A stretch of 9,116 bases of DNA from Deltaproteobacteria bacterium (GTDB lineage Bacteria; Desulfobacterota; GWC2-55-46; UBA9637): NCBI GenBank assembly GCA_016234985.1, contig JACRNK010000018.1:1-9116 (forward strand). Direction: 5' to 3'. Position numbers and translations under genes: made by a program. Positions 1-6,141 of the stretch are shown one piece after another. Every line of letters begins with the position of its first letter. Positions within the stretch are counted from its first letter, which is position 1. Below the pieces are notes generated by a model, which made no database searches, was not told where the DNA came from, and worked only from the letters and a program-made list of their open reading frames with translations.

Positions 1-28
1 GGCTTCTGGCTTCCGGCTTCTGGCTTCT
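1..28. repeat. Heptamer tandem repeat (GGCTTCY x4) inside hypF
   Basis: Four consecutive 7-bp units, GGCTTCT, GGCTTCC, GGCTTCT and GGCTTCT, run up to the window edge and may continue beyond it. They lie inside the hypF frame and encode SQKPEARS after residue 590. This is where HypF proteins are variable, just after the conserved GGEQAVKEPRR stretch. Heptamer arrays shift the reading frame unless the copy number is a multiple of three, so the frame beyond the edge cannot be judged. Confidence 0.8.
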
Positions 29-1795
29 TAAAATATCCTCTCCATATATCTCATAAAGAATTGAAAGAAGAACACGTCTCGGCTCCTTAACTGCCTGCTC
101 TCCGCCCAGCAATCTAAATTTCCTGAATGTGCAGAACCTTTCAAAGCCTTTATAATCTGCGATTAAAAACTCCCCTCCCCATATTGCGCCGTCTGAACCG
201 TATCCTGAGCCATCCCACGAAATACCCAAAACCTTATCGGTCAGGTTATTATCCAGCATACATGCCGCAATATGCGCATGGTGGTGTTGAACCTGGACAA
301 CTTGGACATTTTCCCGCGAGGCTGCCCATTTTGCTGAGAGATAATCCGGATGCATATCGCAGGCAATTCGGAGCGGTTTGATATTATAAAAATCTGTTAA
401 ATCCTGAGCCGCTTGCTCAAATGCCTGAATACCCTCCTCTGTAGTCAAATCACCAAGATGCTGGCTCATCACAGCCTTATCCTCCCAGCCAAGCGCTATT
501 GTATTCTTCTGATTTCCGCCAACAGCCAGGACAGGCTCATTTAGTTTGTATGGAAGTTTAAAGACATGCGGAGTATAGCCCCTGGAGCGCCTGATAAATA
601 TTGTTTTTCTTTTGGAGACAGCCATAACAGAATCGTCGCACCTTCTGATAATATCTCTGTTATGCAGAAGAAAACCATCCGCTATTCCGTTAAGTTTATC
701 CATTGCCTCCTGATTGTCTTTTATAATCGGGCTGTCGCTGAAATTAGCGCTTGTCGCAATCAAAGGCATTTTTAAATCTTCCAGCAGCAGGCAGTGAAGC
801 GGCGAATAGGGAAGAAACGCCCCCACAGTATCAAGGCCCGGCGAAATAAGTTTTGAGAGTTTTGAGTCCGTTTTCCTTCTTAAAACTACAATAGGTCTTT
901 CTTTGCTCAAAATTGCTTTTTCTTCCTCTGTATCTATAAATGCCTCACCCCTTAAATGCGAAAGCATATCCTTTCCCCGATAGAGACATTCGGGGACATG
1001 TTTATCCGCCGGAAAAATCACGGCAAACGGCCTTTCATGTCTGGCCTTTCTCTCTCTCAAAAGACGGATTGCATCATCATTTGACGCACCAGCCATAAGA
1101 TGAAAGCCTCCTATGCCTGTAACTGCCGCTATTTGCCCGCTTCTTATCGCATCTTCGCACAGCCTGAAGGCATCATCCCCTTCTGCGACAACACTGCCGC
1201 CGCGCTCAGCCCAAAACACCTTAGGCCCGCACACAGGGCAGGCATTCGGTTCTGCATGAAACCGCCGGTCTAATGGATTTTTATATTCTTGAAGACATTC
1301 GGGACACATCTCAAATGAGGCCATTGATGTAAGAGGACGGTCGTAGGGCAGCCCCTTGATTATGGTAAAGCGAGGGCCGCAGTTTGTGCAGTTGATAAAC
1401 GGGTATCTGTAACGCCTGTCAGACGAATCAAACAATTCCATAAGGCAATCATCGCATATGGAAAAATCAGGGGGAACAAGCGGCTCTTTTTGGCAGGACG
1501 ACGCGCTGTCTACAATCACAAAATCGGTATCTTCTGCAACAGGTATCTCGTGCGCCTTAAAATCTCTTATACTGACTAAAGGCGGGTGTTTCGTCAGCAT
1601 AGACTTGACAAAATCATCAAGTCTGTCGCCGCTTCCCTGAACCTCTATCAGCACGTTTCCGGCTGTATTCTTTATAAAACCTGCAAGCCCACTCTCTTTT
1701 GCGCATCTATAGATAAAGGGGCGAAAACCAACGCCTTGCACAATACCGCTAACAGTAATCCTTATGCGGCCCATAGGCATGGAAATAAATGTCAT
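1..1795 (-). CDS. hypF: Carbamoyltransferase HypF, C-terminus beyond the window
   Basis: HypF converts carbamoyl phosphate and ATP to carbamoyl-adenylate and passes the carbamoyl group to the C-terminal cysteine of HypE, the source of the cyanide ligands of [NiFe]-hydrogenase; it is cytoplasmic. The frame is open for 598 codons. Seen in order: an acylphosphatase-like domain (residues about 9-95, VQGVGFRPF at 19-27 and KNTAGNV at 42-48); paired zinc motifs C114/C117, C136/C139, C164/C167 and C186/C189 with exactly the HypF spacing of 18, 24 and 18 residues; a YrdC-like domain (about 205-400, RPFAVIFP); and a Kae1-like domain with the metal motif HHHAH at 504-508 and SGYGSDGAIWGGEF. The family is usually about 750 residues, so some 150 are missing at the edge. 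The start is uncertain: in-frame ATGs lie at 1834, 1810, 1795, 1780 and 1774, none with a good ribosome site, and the likely promoter excludes 1834. Oddities are an insert near residues 265-285 and a heptamer repeat at the edge, described separately. Confidence 0.96.
   Translation of the reverse strand, partial: MTFISMPMGRIRITVSGIVQGVGFRPFIYRCAKESGLAGFIKNTAGNVLIEVQGSGDRLDDFVKSMLTKHPPLVSIRDFKAHEIPVAEDTDFVIVDSASSCQKEPLVPPDFSICDDCLMELFDSSDRRYRYPFINCTNCGPRFTIIKGLPYDRPLTSMASFEMCPECLQEYKNPLDRRFHAEPNACPVCGPKVFWAERGGSVVAEGDDAFRLCEDAIRSGQIAAVTGIGGFHLMAGASNDDAIRLLRERKARHERPFAVIFPADKHVPECLYRGKDMLSHLRGEAFIDTEEEKAILSKERPIVVLRRKTDSKLSKLISPGLDTVGAFLPYSPLHCLLLEDLKMPLIATSANFSDSPIIKDNQEAMDKLNGIADGFLLHNRDIIRRCDDSVMAVSKRKTIFIRRSRGYTPHVFKLPYKLNEPVLAVGGNQKNTIALGWEDKAVMSQHLGDLTTEEGIQAFEQAAQDLTDFYNIKPLRIACDMHPDYLSAKWAASRENVQVVQVQHHHAHIAACMLDNNLTDKVLGISWDGSGYGSDGAIWGGEFLIADYKGFERFCTFRKFRLLGGEQAVKEPRRVLLSILYEIYGEDILRSQKPEARS
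974..996. repeat. Palindromic insert in the YrdC-like domain of hypF
   Basis: A perfect 7-bp inverted repeat, TCCCCGA at 974-980 and TCGGGGA at 990-996, encloses 9 bases. On the coding (minus) strand it follows AAACATG and encodes KHVPECLYRG from residue 265. In my memory of the family, the stretch between RPFAVIF and the following acidic helix is about 15-20 residues shorter. The surrounding segment, about residues 265-285, therefore looks like an in-frame insert. Confidence 0.5.
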
Positions 1796-1834
1796 TTTAT
1801 TATAGTCCATACTATCCACGAAATTTTGTCTCAT

Positions 1835-1863
1835 ATTGTATCAAATATGCCGCAAATATTGAA
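1835..1863 (-). promoter_or_regulatory. Likely hypF promoter
   Basis: Read on the minus strand, TTCAAT (1863-1858) is followed after 17 bases by TACAAT (1840-1835). TGA directly before the second hexamer makes an extended -10. Transcription would begin near 1828, leaving a short leader before the ATG at 1810 or 1795. The -35 is a poor match, so the extended -10 carries the case. Confidence 0.45.
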
Positions 1864-1872
1864 TTGGATAAT

Positions 1873-1934
1873 GGCAGATAATGGGGTCAGGTCTACTTTC
1901 TTGACATCAGGCAGATAATGGGGTCACAGGCAGA
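1873..1934. repeat. Tandem copies of the RAYT element's left end
   Basis: The unit GGCAGATAATGGGGTCA is present in full with its GGTCTACTTTCTTGACATCA extension at 1873-1909. It recurs without that extension at 1910-1926, and again in full at 1929-1965, where it begins the RAYT element. The first two copies are therefore extra left ends stacked outside the element, as expected from repeated insertion at, or slippage across, the same repeat. They separate the hypF promoter from the transposase. Confidence 0.8.
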
Positions 1935-2876
1935 TAATGGGGTCAGGTCTACTTTCTTGACATCACAGACGGATTGCGCTATATATTTTCCATGTCCCGC
2001 CCCTTATACGCATAGAATATCCCGGCGCAGTTTACCACATCACCTCGCGCGGCAATGAAAAGAAAGCTATATTCAAGGACGAGTCAGATAGGGAGAAATT
2101 CCTCAAAGTCCTTGCTCAAGTCAATAAACGTTACAACTGGCTCTGCCATGCCTACTGCCTCATGGACAACCACTATCACCTTCTCATAGAAACCCCTGAC
2201 AGCAACCTCTCCATAGGCATGAGGCAGTTAAACGGCGTCTATACCCAGATATTCAACAGGCAACACAAGAGAACCGGCCACCTGTTTCAGGGAAGGTTCA
2301 AAGCCATTCTTATCCAAAAAGACAGCCATCTCCTTGAAGTTTGCCGCTACATCGTTCTAAACCCTGTTCGGGCAAGGATAGTAGAACAGCCAGGAGACTG
2401 GAAATGGAGCAGCTATCCGGCCACATCAGGAAGAGAAAACCCCCATCCTTGTCTTACCCGGGATTGGATACTCGGTCAATTCAGCAGAACAAGAGGGAAG
2501 GCCGAGAAAGGATACCGGCAATTCGTGAATTTGGGGATTGGGAAACAAACAATCTGGACAGAAGTGAAGGGTCAGGCTATACTTGGACAAGACGAATTTG
2601 TGAATGGACTCATAGAGCATATCAGAAAGCGCAAAGACATACCCGACATTCCGAAAAGCCAGCGGTATGTGAACCGGCCATCGCTTGAAAAGATTTTCTC
2701 CAATGAAATTTTGCAGGATAAGGTTAAGAGGGACAAAAAGGTAGCCGAGGCTGTTGAAAAATATGGTTACAGGCAGCGCGAGGTTGCTGATTATCTGGGC
2801 ATGTATTTTACTTCGGTGAGCAGGATTATGAAGTGGAATAATCAAATGGCAAGAAAGTAGACCTGACCCTATGCTC
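1935..2876 (+). mobile_element. RAYT (REP-associated transposase) element
   Basis: Limits are set by what is shared with the miniature copy at 5388-5533: 29 identical bases at the left end (1935-1963) and 34 at the right end (2843-2876). Within them lies a perfect 20-bp inverted repeat, 1940-1959 against 2850-2869, containing CTACTTTCTTG and its complement CAAGAAAGTAG. GTAG-type tetranucleotides at the foot of REP hairpins are what RAYT enzymes are known to recognise. The stop codon of the transposase lies inside the right repeat (TAG 2858-2860). No target duplication is evident, as expected for HUH transposases. Confidence 0.75.
1992..2860 (+). pseudogene. REP-associated tyrosine (Y1/IS200-like) transposase, frameshifted near its start
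   Basis: RAYT proteins are single-strand HUH transposases that nick at REP hairpins. ATG at 1992 reads MSRPLYA and stops. Removing TA at 2007-2008 restores MSRPLRIEYPGAVYHITSRGN, the usual family N-terminus, and joins the frame that runs to 2860, giving a 288-residue protein. The intact downstream frame begins at the internal ATG at 2162 (232 residues). Numbered on the restored protein, the HUH motif is HYH at 60-62, inside MDNHYHLLIET. The likely catalytic tyrosine is Y119 in CRYIVLNPVRA, and a C-terminal helix-turn-helix (GYRQREVADYLG, about 248-281) resembles the DnaA-like domain of one RAYT group. A product starting at 2162 would lack the first beta strand, and no ATG, GTG or TTG in that frame precedes it. 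Inactive is my reading, unless the insertion is a sequence error or a recoding site. Confidence 0.82.
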
Positions 2877-2919
2877 CTCACATTAGGTAACTCTGGCTGT
2901 AATAGATAAGGGGGGATCA

Positions 2920-3252
2920 ATGAAAGTGTCAGAGCAAATAATACGTGAATATGCATTAGTACGTATTGCGGAGATATTTGACATTCCAGTTGAGCAGTTG
3001 CGACTGGATACTAAATTTGGGGAAGATCTGAAAGCTAGCTTTGTTTCGGATTTTAGATATAATGAGTTTGATAAAGTTGACTTTGATATTCGGGATGTCG
3101 CTGACCGAAAAATCACTAAGGAGCTTAACAAAGGACTTCTGACAATCCGAACCGTAGGAGATTATTGTGATCATATGGTACGGTGTTATGAAACTAAACC
3201 GAAAGATGTAACTATAATATTACGACTTCTGCAAAACAAAAAACTCCGATGA
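2920..3252 (+). CDS. Acyl-carrier-like small protein without the usual phosphopantetheine serine
   Basis: The product has 110 residues. GGGGGG before ATCA gives a strong ribosome site 4 bases from the ATG. The sequence follows the acyl carrier protein pattern: a first helix (VRIAEIFDIPVEQL), the loop DTKFGEDL at 30-37 and the last helix LTIRTVGDYCDHM at 74-86, close to the family's IRTVGDVVDYI. Where carriers have GADSLD, this protein has KASFVSD, so the Asp-Ser pair is replaced by Ser-Phe and the prosthetic group probably cannot be attached at the normal place. The middle (RYNEFDKVDFDIRDVADRKITK) is also unlike classical carriers. DUF1493-type carrier-like proteins are a possible relative; I cannot confirm that. 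Its stop overlaps the next ATG (ATGA), but that gene is a truncated fragment, so the junction may be accidental. Confidence 0.7.
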   Translation: MKVSEQIIREYALVRIAEIFDIPVEQLRLDTKFGEDLKASFVSDFRYNEFDKVDFDIRDVADRKITKELNKGLLTIRTVGDYCDHMVRCYETKPKDVTIILRLLQNKKLR

Positions 3253-4739
3253 TACAGCAAAGAGCAATAAATAAAATTCAGAATACATCGCTTCCACACC
3301 ACCTCATTGGCAAAACCTATCCCCTCAGCAAGACAGTTACCTACACCTACGACAAATTAAACCGCATATCAACAGTAACCAACAACTGGTCAAATCAGAC
3401 AGCGACATACGCCCACGACAGCGCAGGCAGGATGACGTCATTCAAAAATTTTAACGGCATAACAACCACATATAAATACGACAATGCAAACAGACTTACC
3501 AATATCAATATCCCCAACATCGCATCTTACGCATTCACCACCATAGATGCCAACGGCAACAGGACAAACACAACACAGACCGAGCCGTTTACAGCAACCT
3601 CTCTGGCGCAGGGCAATACCGCATACACATACAACACACAGAAAAACCGTCTCCTTACCGTAGGGTGGGCTGCGCCCACCACTTTCACCTACGACAACGA
3701 AGGCCAACTCTCCAGCGGCTATGCAAATCTCTACGGCTTTGATTATGAGCATAGACTCACAGGCACAAGCACGGACACTTATTACTACGATGGCGCAGGC
3801 AGAAGATTGCAGGCAACAAGAAGCGGAGTAATCACAAGATACATCTACGATGCAGCAGGAAATCTGCTGGCAGAAACGGACGGAAGCAACAACATAACAA
3901 AATACTACATCTACGGAGGAGCGGGACTGTTGGCGATGGTAACGCCTGCTAATCAAACATATTGTTATCACTTCAATGCAGTCGGAAACACTATTGCGAT
4001 GACGGATATAAACAAAACAATAGTGAACAAATATTCCTATGACCCGTTTGGAAATATTTTGAATGAGCAAGAAACAATCACTCAGCCGTTTAAGTTTGTA
4101 GGACAGTTTGGGGTGATGACCGAATCAAACGGATTTTACTACATGAGGGCGAGGTATTATGACCCGAATACAGGCCGCTTCATATCGGAAGACCCGCTCG
4201 GGTTTGGGGGCGGGGATGTGAATTTGATGGGGTATGTTTTCAACAACCCGGTGAATCTTGTTGATGCGGATGGCCGATGTCCTGTGTGTTTTGTGCTTGC
4301 CTATACAGGAGCTCAAGCAGGAGCGGTAGCAGTTGCTTATGCAGGAACAAAAATAGCGCAATGGGCTACGAATTATCTGGCGGGTAGCAATGCTGTGAGC
4401 AATCAGGTTGTTAATGATGCGTTTACACAGGTTGGGGCTGTTACTGCCGGAGGAGTAGGTGTTGCTGGCCTGGCATCAACTGGCACCATAGGGCTATCTG
4501 TTGCAACGAAAACATTTACACAAACAGGAGATTTTGGATTCTATGGGAGTGTAGCACTTGGTGCAGCTGGCTCAGTTTTAGCACGTCCTTTGGGTCCAGC
4601 AGGTTCTTTTGTTTTTGGAATGGCTGGCAGTTATGCTGGAGGAGTGCTTGGCGGATATTTAGATGCCCCAAATGCGGGGCAACCGAATTATAATGAGCCA
4701 ACCGTGCCTTTATCAAACAGCAAGCAGTCCAAGTTTTAG
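3249..4739 (+). CDS. Rhs/YD-repeat protein, 5'-truncated, with hydrophobic C-terminal tip
   Basis: Rhs proteins form a beta shell around a variable C-terminal toxin. This one has 496 residues, where full-length members usually exceed 1000, and residues 1-25 show no Rhs character, so the 5' part has been lost. YD repeats start at TYTYDKLNR (31-39) and recur at 54-61, 75-82, 146-152, 178-186 and 198-204. The core ends with KYSYDPFGN (261-269), FYYMRARYYDPNTGRF (297-311) and NNPVNLVDADG (332-342), the last carrying DADG where DPxG is usual. The 154 residues after it are rich in Gly and Ala with several hydrophobic stretches (about 347-378, 395-420 and 432-469, including GGVLGG), suggesting a membrane-active tip. 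A tail of unknown purpose is the alternative, since such tails occur in Rhs proteins without a known toxin. Neither a nuclease motif nor a secretion signal is visible. The start has no clear ribosome site. Confidence 0.85.
   Translation: MIQQRAINKIQNTSLPHHLIGKTYPLSKTVTYTYDKLNRISTVTNNWSNQTATYAHDSAGRMTSFKNFNGITTTYKYDNANRLTNINIPNIASYAFTTIDANGNRTNTTQTEPFTATSLAQGNTAYTYNTQKNRLLTVGWAAPTTFTYDNEGQLSSGYANLYGFDYEHRLTGTSTDTYYYDGAGRRLQATRSGVITRYIYDAAGNLLAETDGSNNITKYYIYGGAGLLAMVTPANQTYCYHFNAVGNTIAMTDINKTIVNKYSYDPFGNILNEQETITQPFKFVGQFGVMTESNGFYYMRARYYDPNTGRFISEDPLGFGGGDVNLMGYVFNNPVNLVDADGRCPVCFVLAYTGAQAGAVAVAYAGTKIAQWATNYLAGSNAVSNQVVNDAFTQVGAVTAGGVGVAGLASTGTIGLSVATKTFTQTGDFGFYGSVALGAAGSVLARPLGPAGSFVFGMAGSYAGGVLGGYLDAPNAGQPNYNEPTVPLSNSKQSKF
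3664..3680. repeat. GGTGGGC-TGC-GCCCACC hairpin inside the Rhs gene
   Basis: A perfect 7-bp stem, GGTGGGC at 3664-3670 and GCCCACC at 3674-3680, with a 3-base loop. It encodes GWAAPT within LLTVGWAAPTTFTYD, between an Asn-Arg-Leu stretch and the next YD repeat. Rhs proteins usually have only a short Gly-containing link there. A weaker version lies between nusA and infB. Confidence 0.55.
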
Positions 4740-4774
4740 CTATGGAAAATACTGAGCATCAGAGGTTAGTTTAA

Positions 4775-5308
4775 ATGGAACGCTCTAATAAATATATAAG
4801 AACTATTATTCCAAATATTTATGGGATAGCTCTCGCATTTTTACTAATGAGCCTGAAATATGGCTTATGGGGTGGCATAATATCGGCCATTGTTTTAGGA
4901 GTAATGTATATGTTATTTGCTGCTTTAATTTTCATTCCTTTTGATTACATTTATACACGGAATCTTCCTCCCGAAGCAATAAACTTAAATCAAGAGCGAG
5001 AAATCCAAACACAGGGAAACCTTGAACATGTTTTCAATACATGTGTTGATGTTCTGAAAAATATCGGTGTTATAAAAAAAGTTATGCCTGATAAGGACAA
5101 AATGATTATTTCTGCCAAGACAAAAGGGTCAATGGCATCTTTTGGTGAAAAGATCAAATTGCAATTTATTCTCTTGGCGGGGAATATCATAAAGATTCAT
5201 ATAGAGAGCAAACCATCTGACAATTGGGCGTTATTGGATTATGGAAAAAACTTTAAAAATGTTGAAATGATTAGCAAGGCTATTGAAAATAAAATAGGAG
5301 GCAGTTGA
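4775..5308 (+). CDS. Two-helix membrane protein, candidate Rhs immunity protein
   Basis: The product has 177 residues. AGAGG at 4761-4765 lies 9 bases before the ATG, and the gene starts 35 bases after the Rhs stop. Residues 1-11 are basic and polar. Hydrophobic segments at about 12-34 and 35-60 are probable membrane helices with a tight Gly-Gly turn, followed by a soluble domain (about 80-177). That domain has the pattern KTKGSMASFGEKIKLQF, then IHIESKP, then LDYGKNFKNVEMISKAI. It resembles a widespread uncharacterised domain written roughly as SxxSxGExI...SxP...DxGKNxxNV; that is memory, not a search. Position directly after an Rhs tip and membrane location fit an immunity protein against a membrane-acting toxin. 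Function is inferred from context only. The gene looks more AT-rich than the Rhs core, as variable toxin/immunity cassettes often are. Confidence 0.72.
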   Translation: MERSNKYIRTIIPNIYGIALAFLLMSLKYGLWGGIISAIVLGVMYMLFAALIFIPFDYIYTRNLPPEAINLNQEREIQTQGNLEHVFNTCVDVLKNIGVIKKVMPDKDKMIISAKTKGSMASFGEKIKLQFILLAGNIIKIHIESKPSDNWALLDYGKNFKNVEMISKAIENKIGGS

Positions 5309-5339
5309 GACATTTCTATTAAACAAGAAATCCAAGATA

Positions 5340-5393
5340 GATAAGGGGTCAGATAAGGGGTCAAATCTTTGAAAAGTAATGGAAAAGTAATGG
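5340..5393. repeat. Two short tandem duplications at the left flank of the miniature element
   Basis: GATAAGGGGTCA occurs twice head to tail (5340-5351, 5352-5363). AAAAGTAATGG also occurs twice head to tail (5372-5382, 5383-5393), its second copy merging into the miniature element. The pile-up resembles the one at the left end of the full RAYT element. The stretch 5309-5387 otherwise shows no gene and no convincing terminator. Confidence 0.7.
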
Positions 5394-5533
5394 GGTCAGG
5401 TCTACTTTCTTGACATTCAGATTGATTGGATTGTATAGATTGATTGTGCTATATTTTTCCATGTCCACATGTCCAGACCATTACGAAATGCGAAATGACC
5501 AAATGGCAAGAAAGTAGACCTGACCCTATGCTC
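5388..5533 (+). mobile_element. Miniature non-coding derivative of the RAYT element
   Basis: The 146 bp share 29 identical bases with the left end of the RAYT element (5388-5416 = 1935-1963) and 34 with its right end (5500-5533 = 2843-2876). They include the same perfect 20-bp inverted repeat (5393-5412 against 5507-5526). Similarity continues inward: GATTGTGCTATAT, then TTTCCATGTCC, matches the DNA around the transposase start. It has no transposase and looks like an internal deletion that a RAYT enzyme could move. It lies in the same orientation as the full element. Confidence 0.8.
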
Positions 5534-6051
5534 TCTCTAGATTTAAGTCTTGAATCCCTGATACTGAGTCTTGCCTTTATATATAATACCAGCGAAAGAA
5601 GAAAAAAAAGCGTCACAAGGGACTCAAATCTTTGAGTAATGTAGGATACTGCCTGCGTCTGGATTGGGTGGACAAGGAAGATGAGGGAAACAACAAACGG
5701 CAGATAATCTGAATAGGCAATAAGCAATGGGTTTTTGGGTTTAATCCTATCTAATGTAAACCAAACCAGAAAATAGACAAGTATCGCGTTTATTATATGG
5801 ATGATAATATTTACAAGATGATAGCCAAATGTATTTAATCCACCGAAGTAATAGTTGAGCGCAAAGGTTAAAAATCCGATATATCTTGTGCCGGAGAAAT
5901 CGGTAAAAATTGACAGGTTTCTTATCTGATAGTTATCTCTGATAAACAGTCCATCATCAAATATAAATGGGCCATACAGAACATTGGAGTAAATAAGAAA
6001 ACCGAGAAGAATAAAGATTAGCGGAATAATTGCATGTCCTGCTTTTTTCAT
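5449..6051 (-). pseudogene. Membrane glycosyltransferase-like protein (TMTC/DUF1736 type), cut off by the miniature element
   Basis: The family comprises multi-span GT-C-like membrane proteins, often with tetratricopeptide repeats, related to eukaryotic TMTC O-mannosyltransferases; bacterial substrates are mostly unknown. Seen here, numbered from the ATG at 6051: a first membrane helix (about 5-27); the loop GPFIFDDGLFIRDN with the paired aspartates typical of GT-C enzymes; a second region FALNYYFGGLNTFGYHLVNIIIHIINAILVYFL; and HPIQTQAVSYITQRFESL followed by another helix. From 5533 downward the frame is encoded by the miniature element (SIGSGLLSCHL onward) and stops at 5449. The remaining several hundred residues are absent on the far side, so more than a simple insertion occurred. 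An upstream in-frame ATG at 6066 lies inside the probable -10 box, so 6051 is preferred; neither has a ribosome site. Confidence 0.78.
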
Positions 6052-6064
6052 AATAATAAGGCGC

Positions 6065-6094
6065 ATTATATCTAAAAAGCAGATTTAAAAGCAA
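6065..6094 (-). promoter_or_regulatory. Likely promoter of the truncated membrane gene
   Basis: On the minus strand TTGCTT (6094-6089) is followed after 18 bases by a perfect TATAAT (6070-6065). The ATG at 6066 overlaps the -10 box, so transcription would start near 6058. That leaves a leader of only about 7 bases before the ATG at 6051. Confidence 0.45.
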
Positions 6095-6141
6095 TTTTAA
6101 AACAATTACACATAAACTTTCTGCTGTAAATAACTTTCTGC

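Noticed and set aside
127..381. Plus-strand open frames within the hypF region (also 566-775, 1458-1640, 1586-1918)
   Set aside because: All lie opposite an unbroken HypF frame with exact zinc-motif spacing and show no domain features.
2426..2956. Minus-strand open frame opposite the transposase, sharing SIGSGLLSCHL with the truncated membrane gene
   Set aside because: The shared residues come from the RAYT right end read on the minus strand in both places, not from a common protein.
3438..4070. Long minus-strand open frame (210 codons) opposite the Rhs gene
   Set aside because: It is antisense to YD-repeat coding sequence, is Cys/Val-rich without domain pattern, and has no ribosome site; a shadow of the Rhs frame.
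5312..5331. ATTTCT/AGAAAT inverted repeat after the candidate immunity gene
   Set aside because: A 6-bp A/T-rich stem without a T-run is too weak to call a terminator.
5622..5637. Perfect palindrome ACTCAAA-TC-TTTGAGT
   Set aside because: It lies in codons for the conserved TQRFES stretch of the membrane protein; similarity to CAAATCTTTGA at 5363-5373 is short and probably chance.
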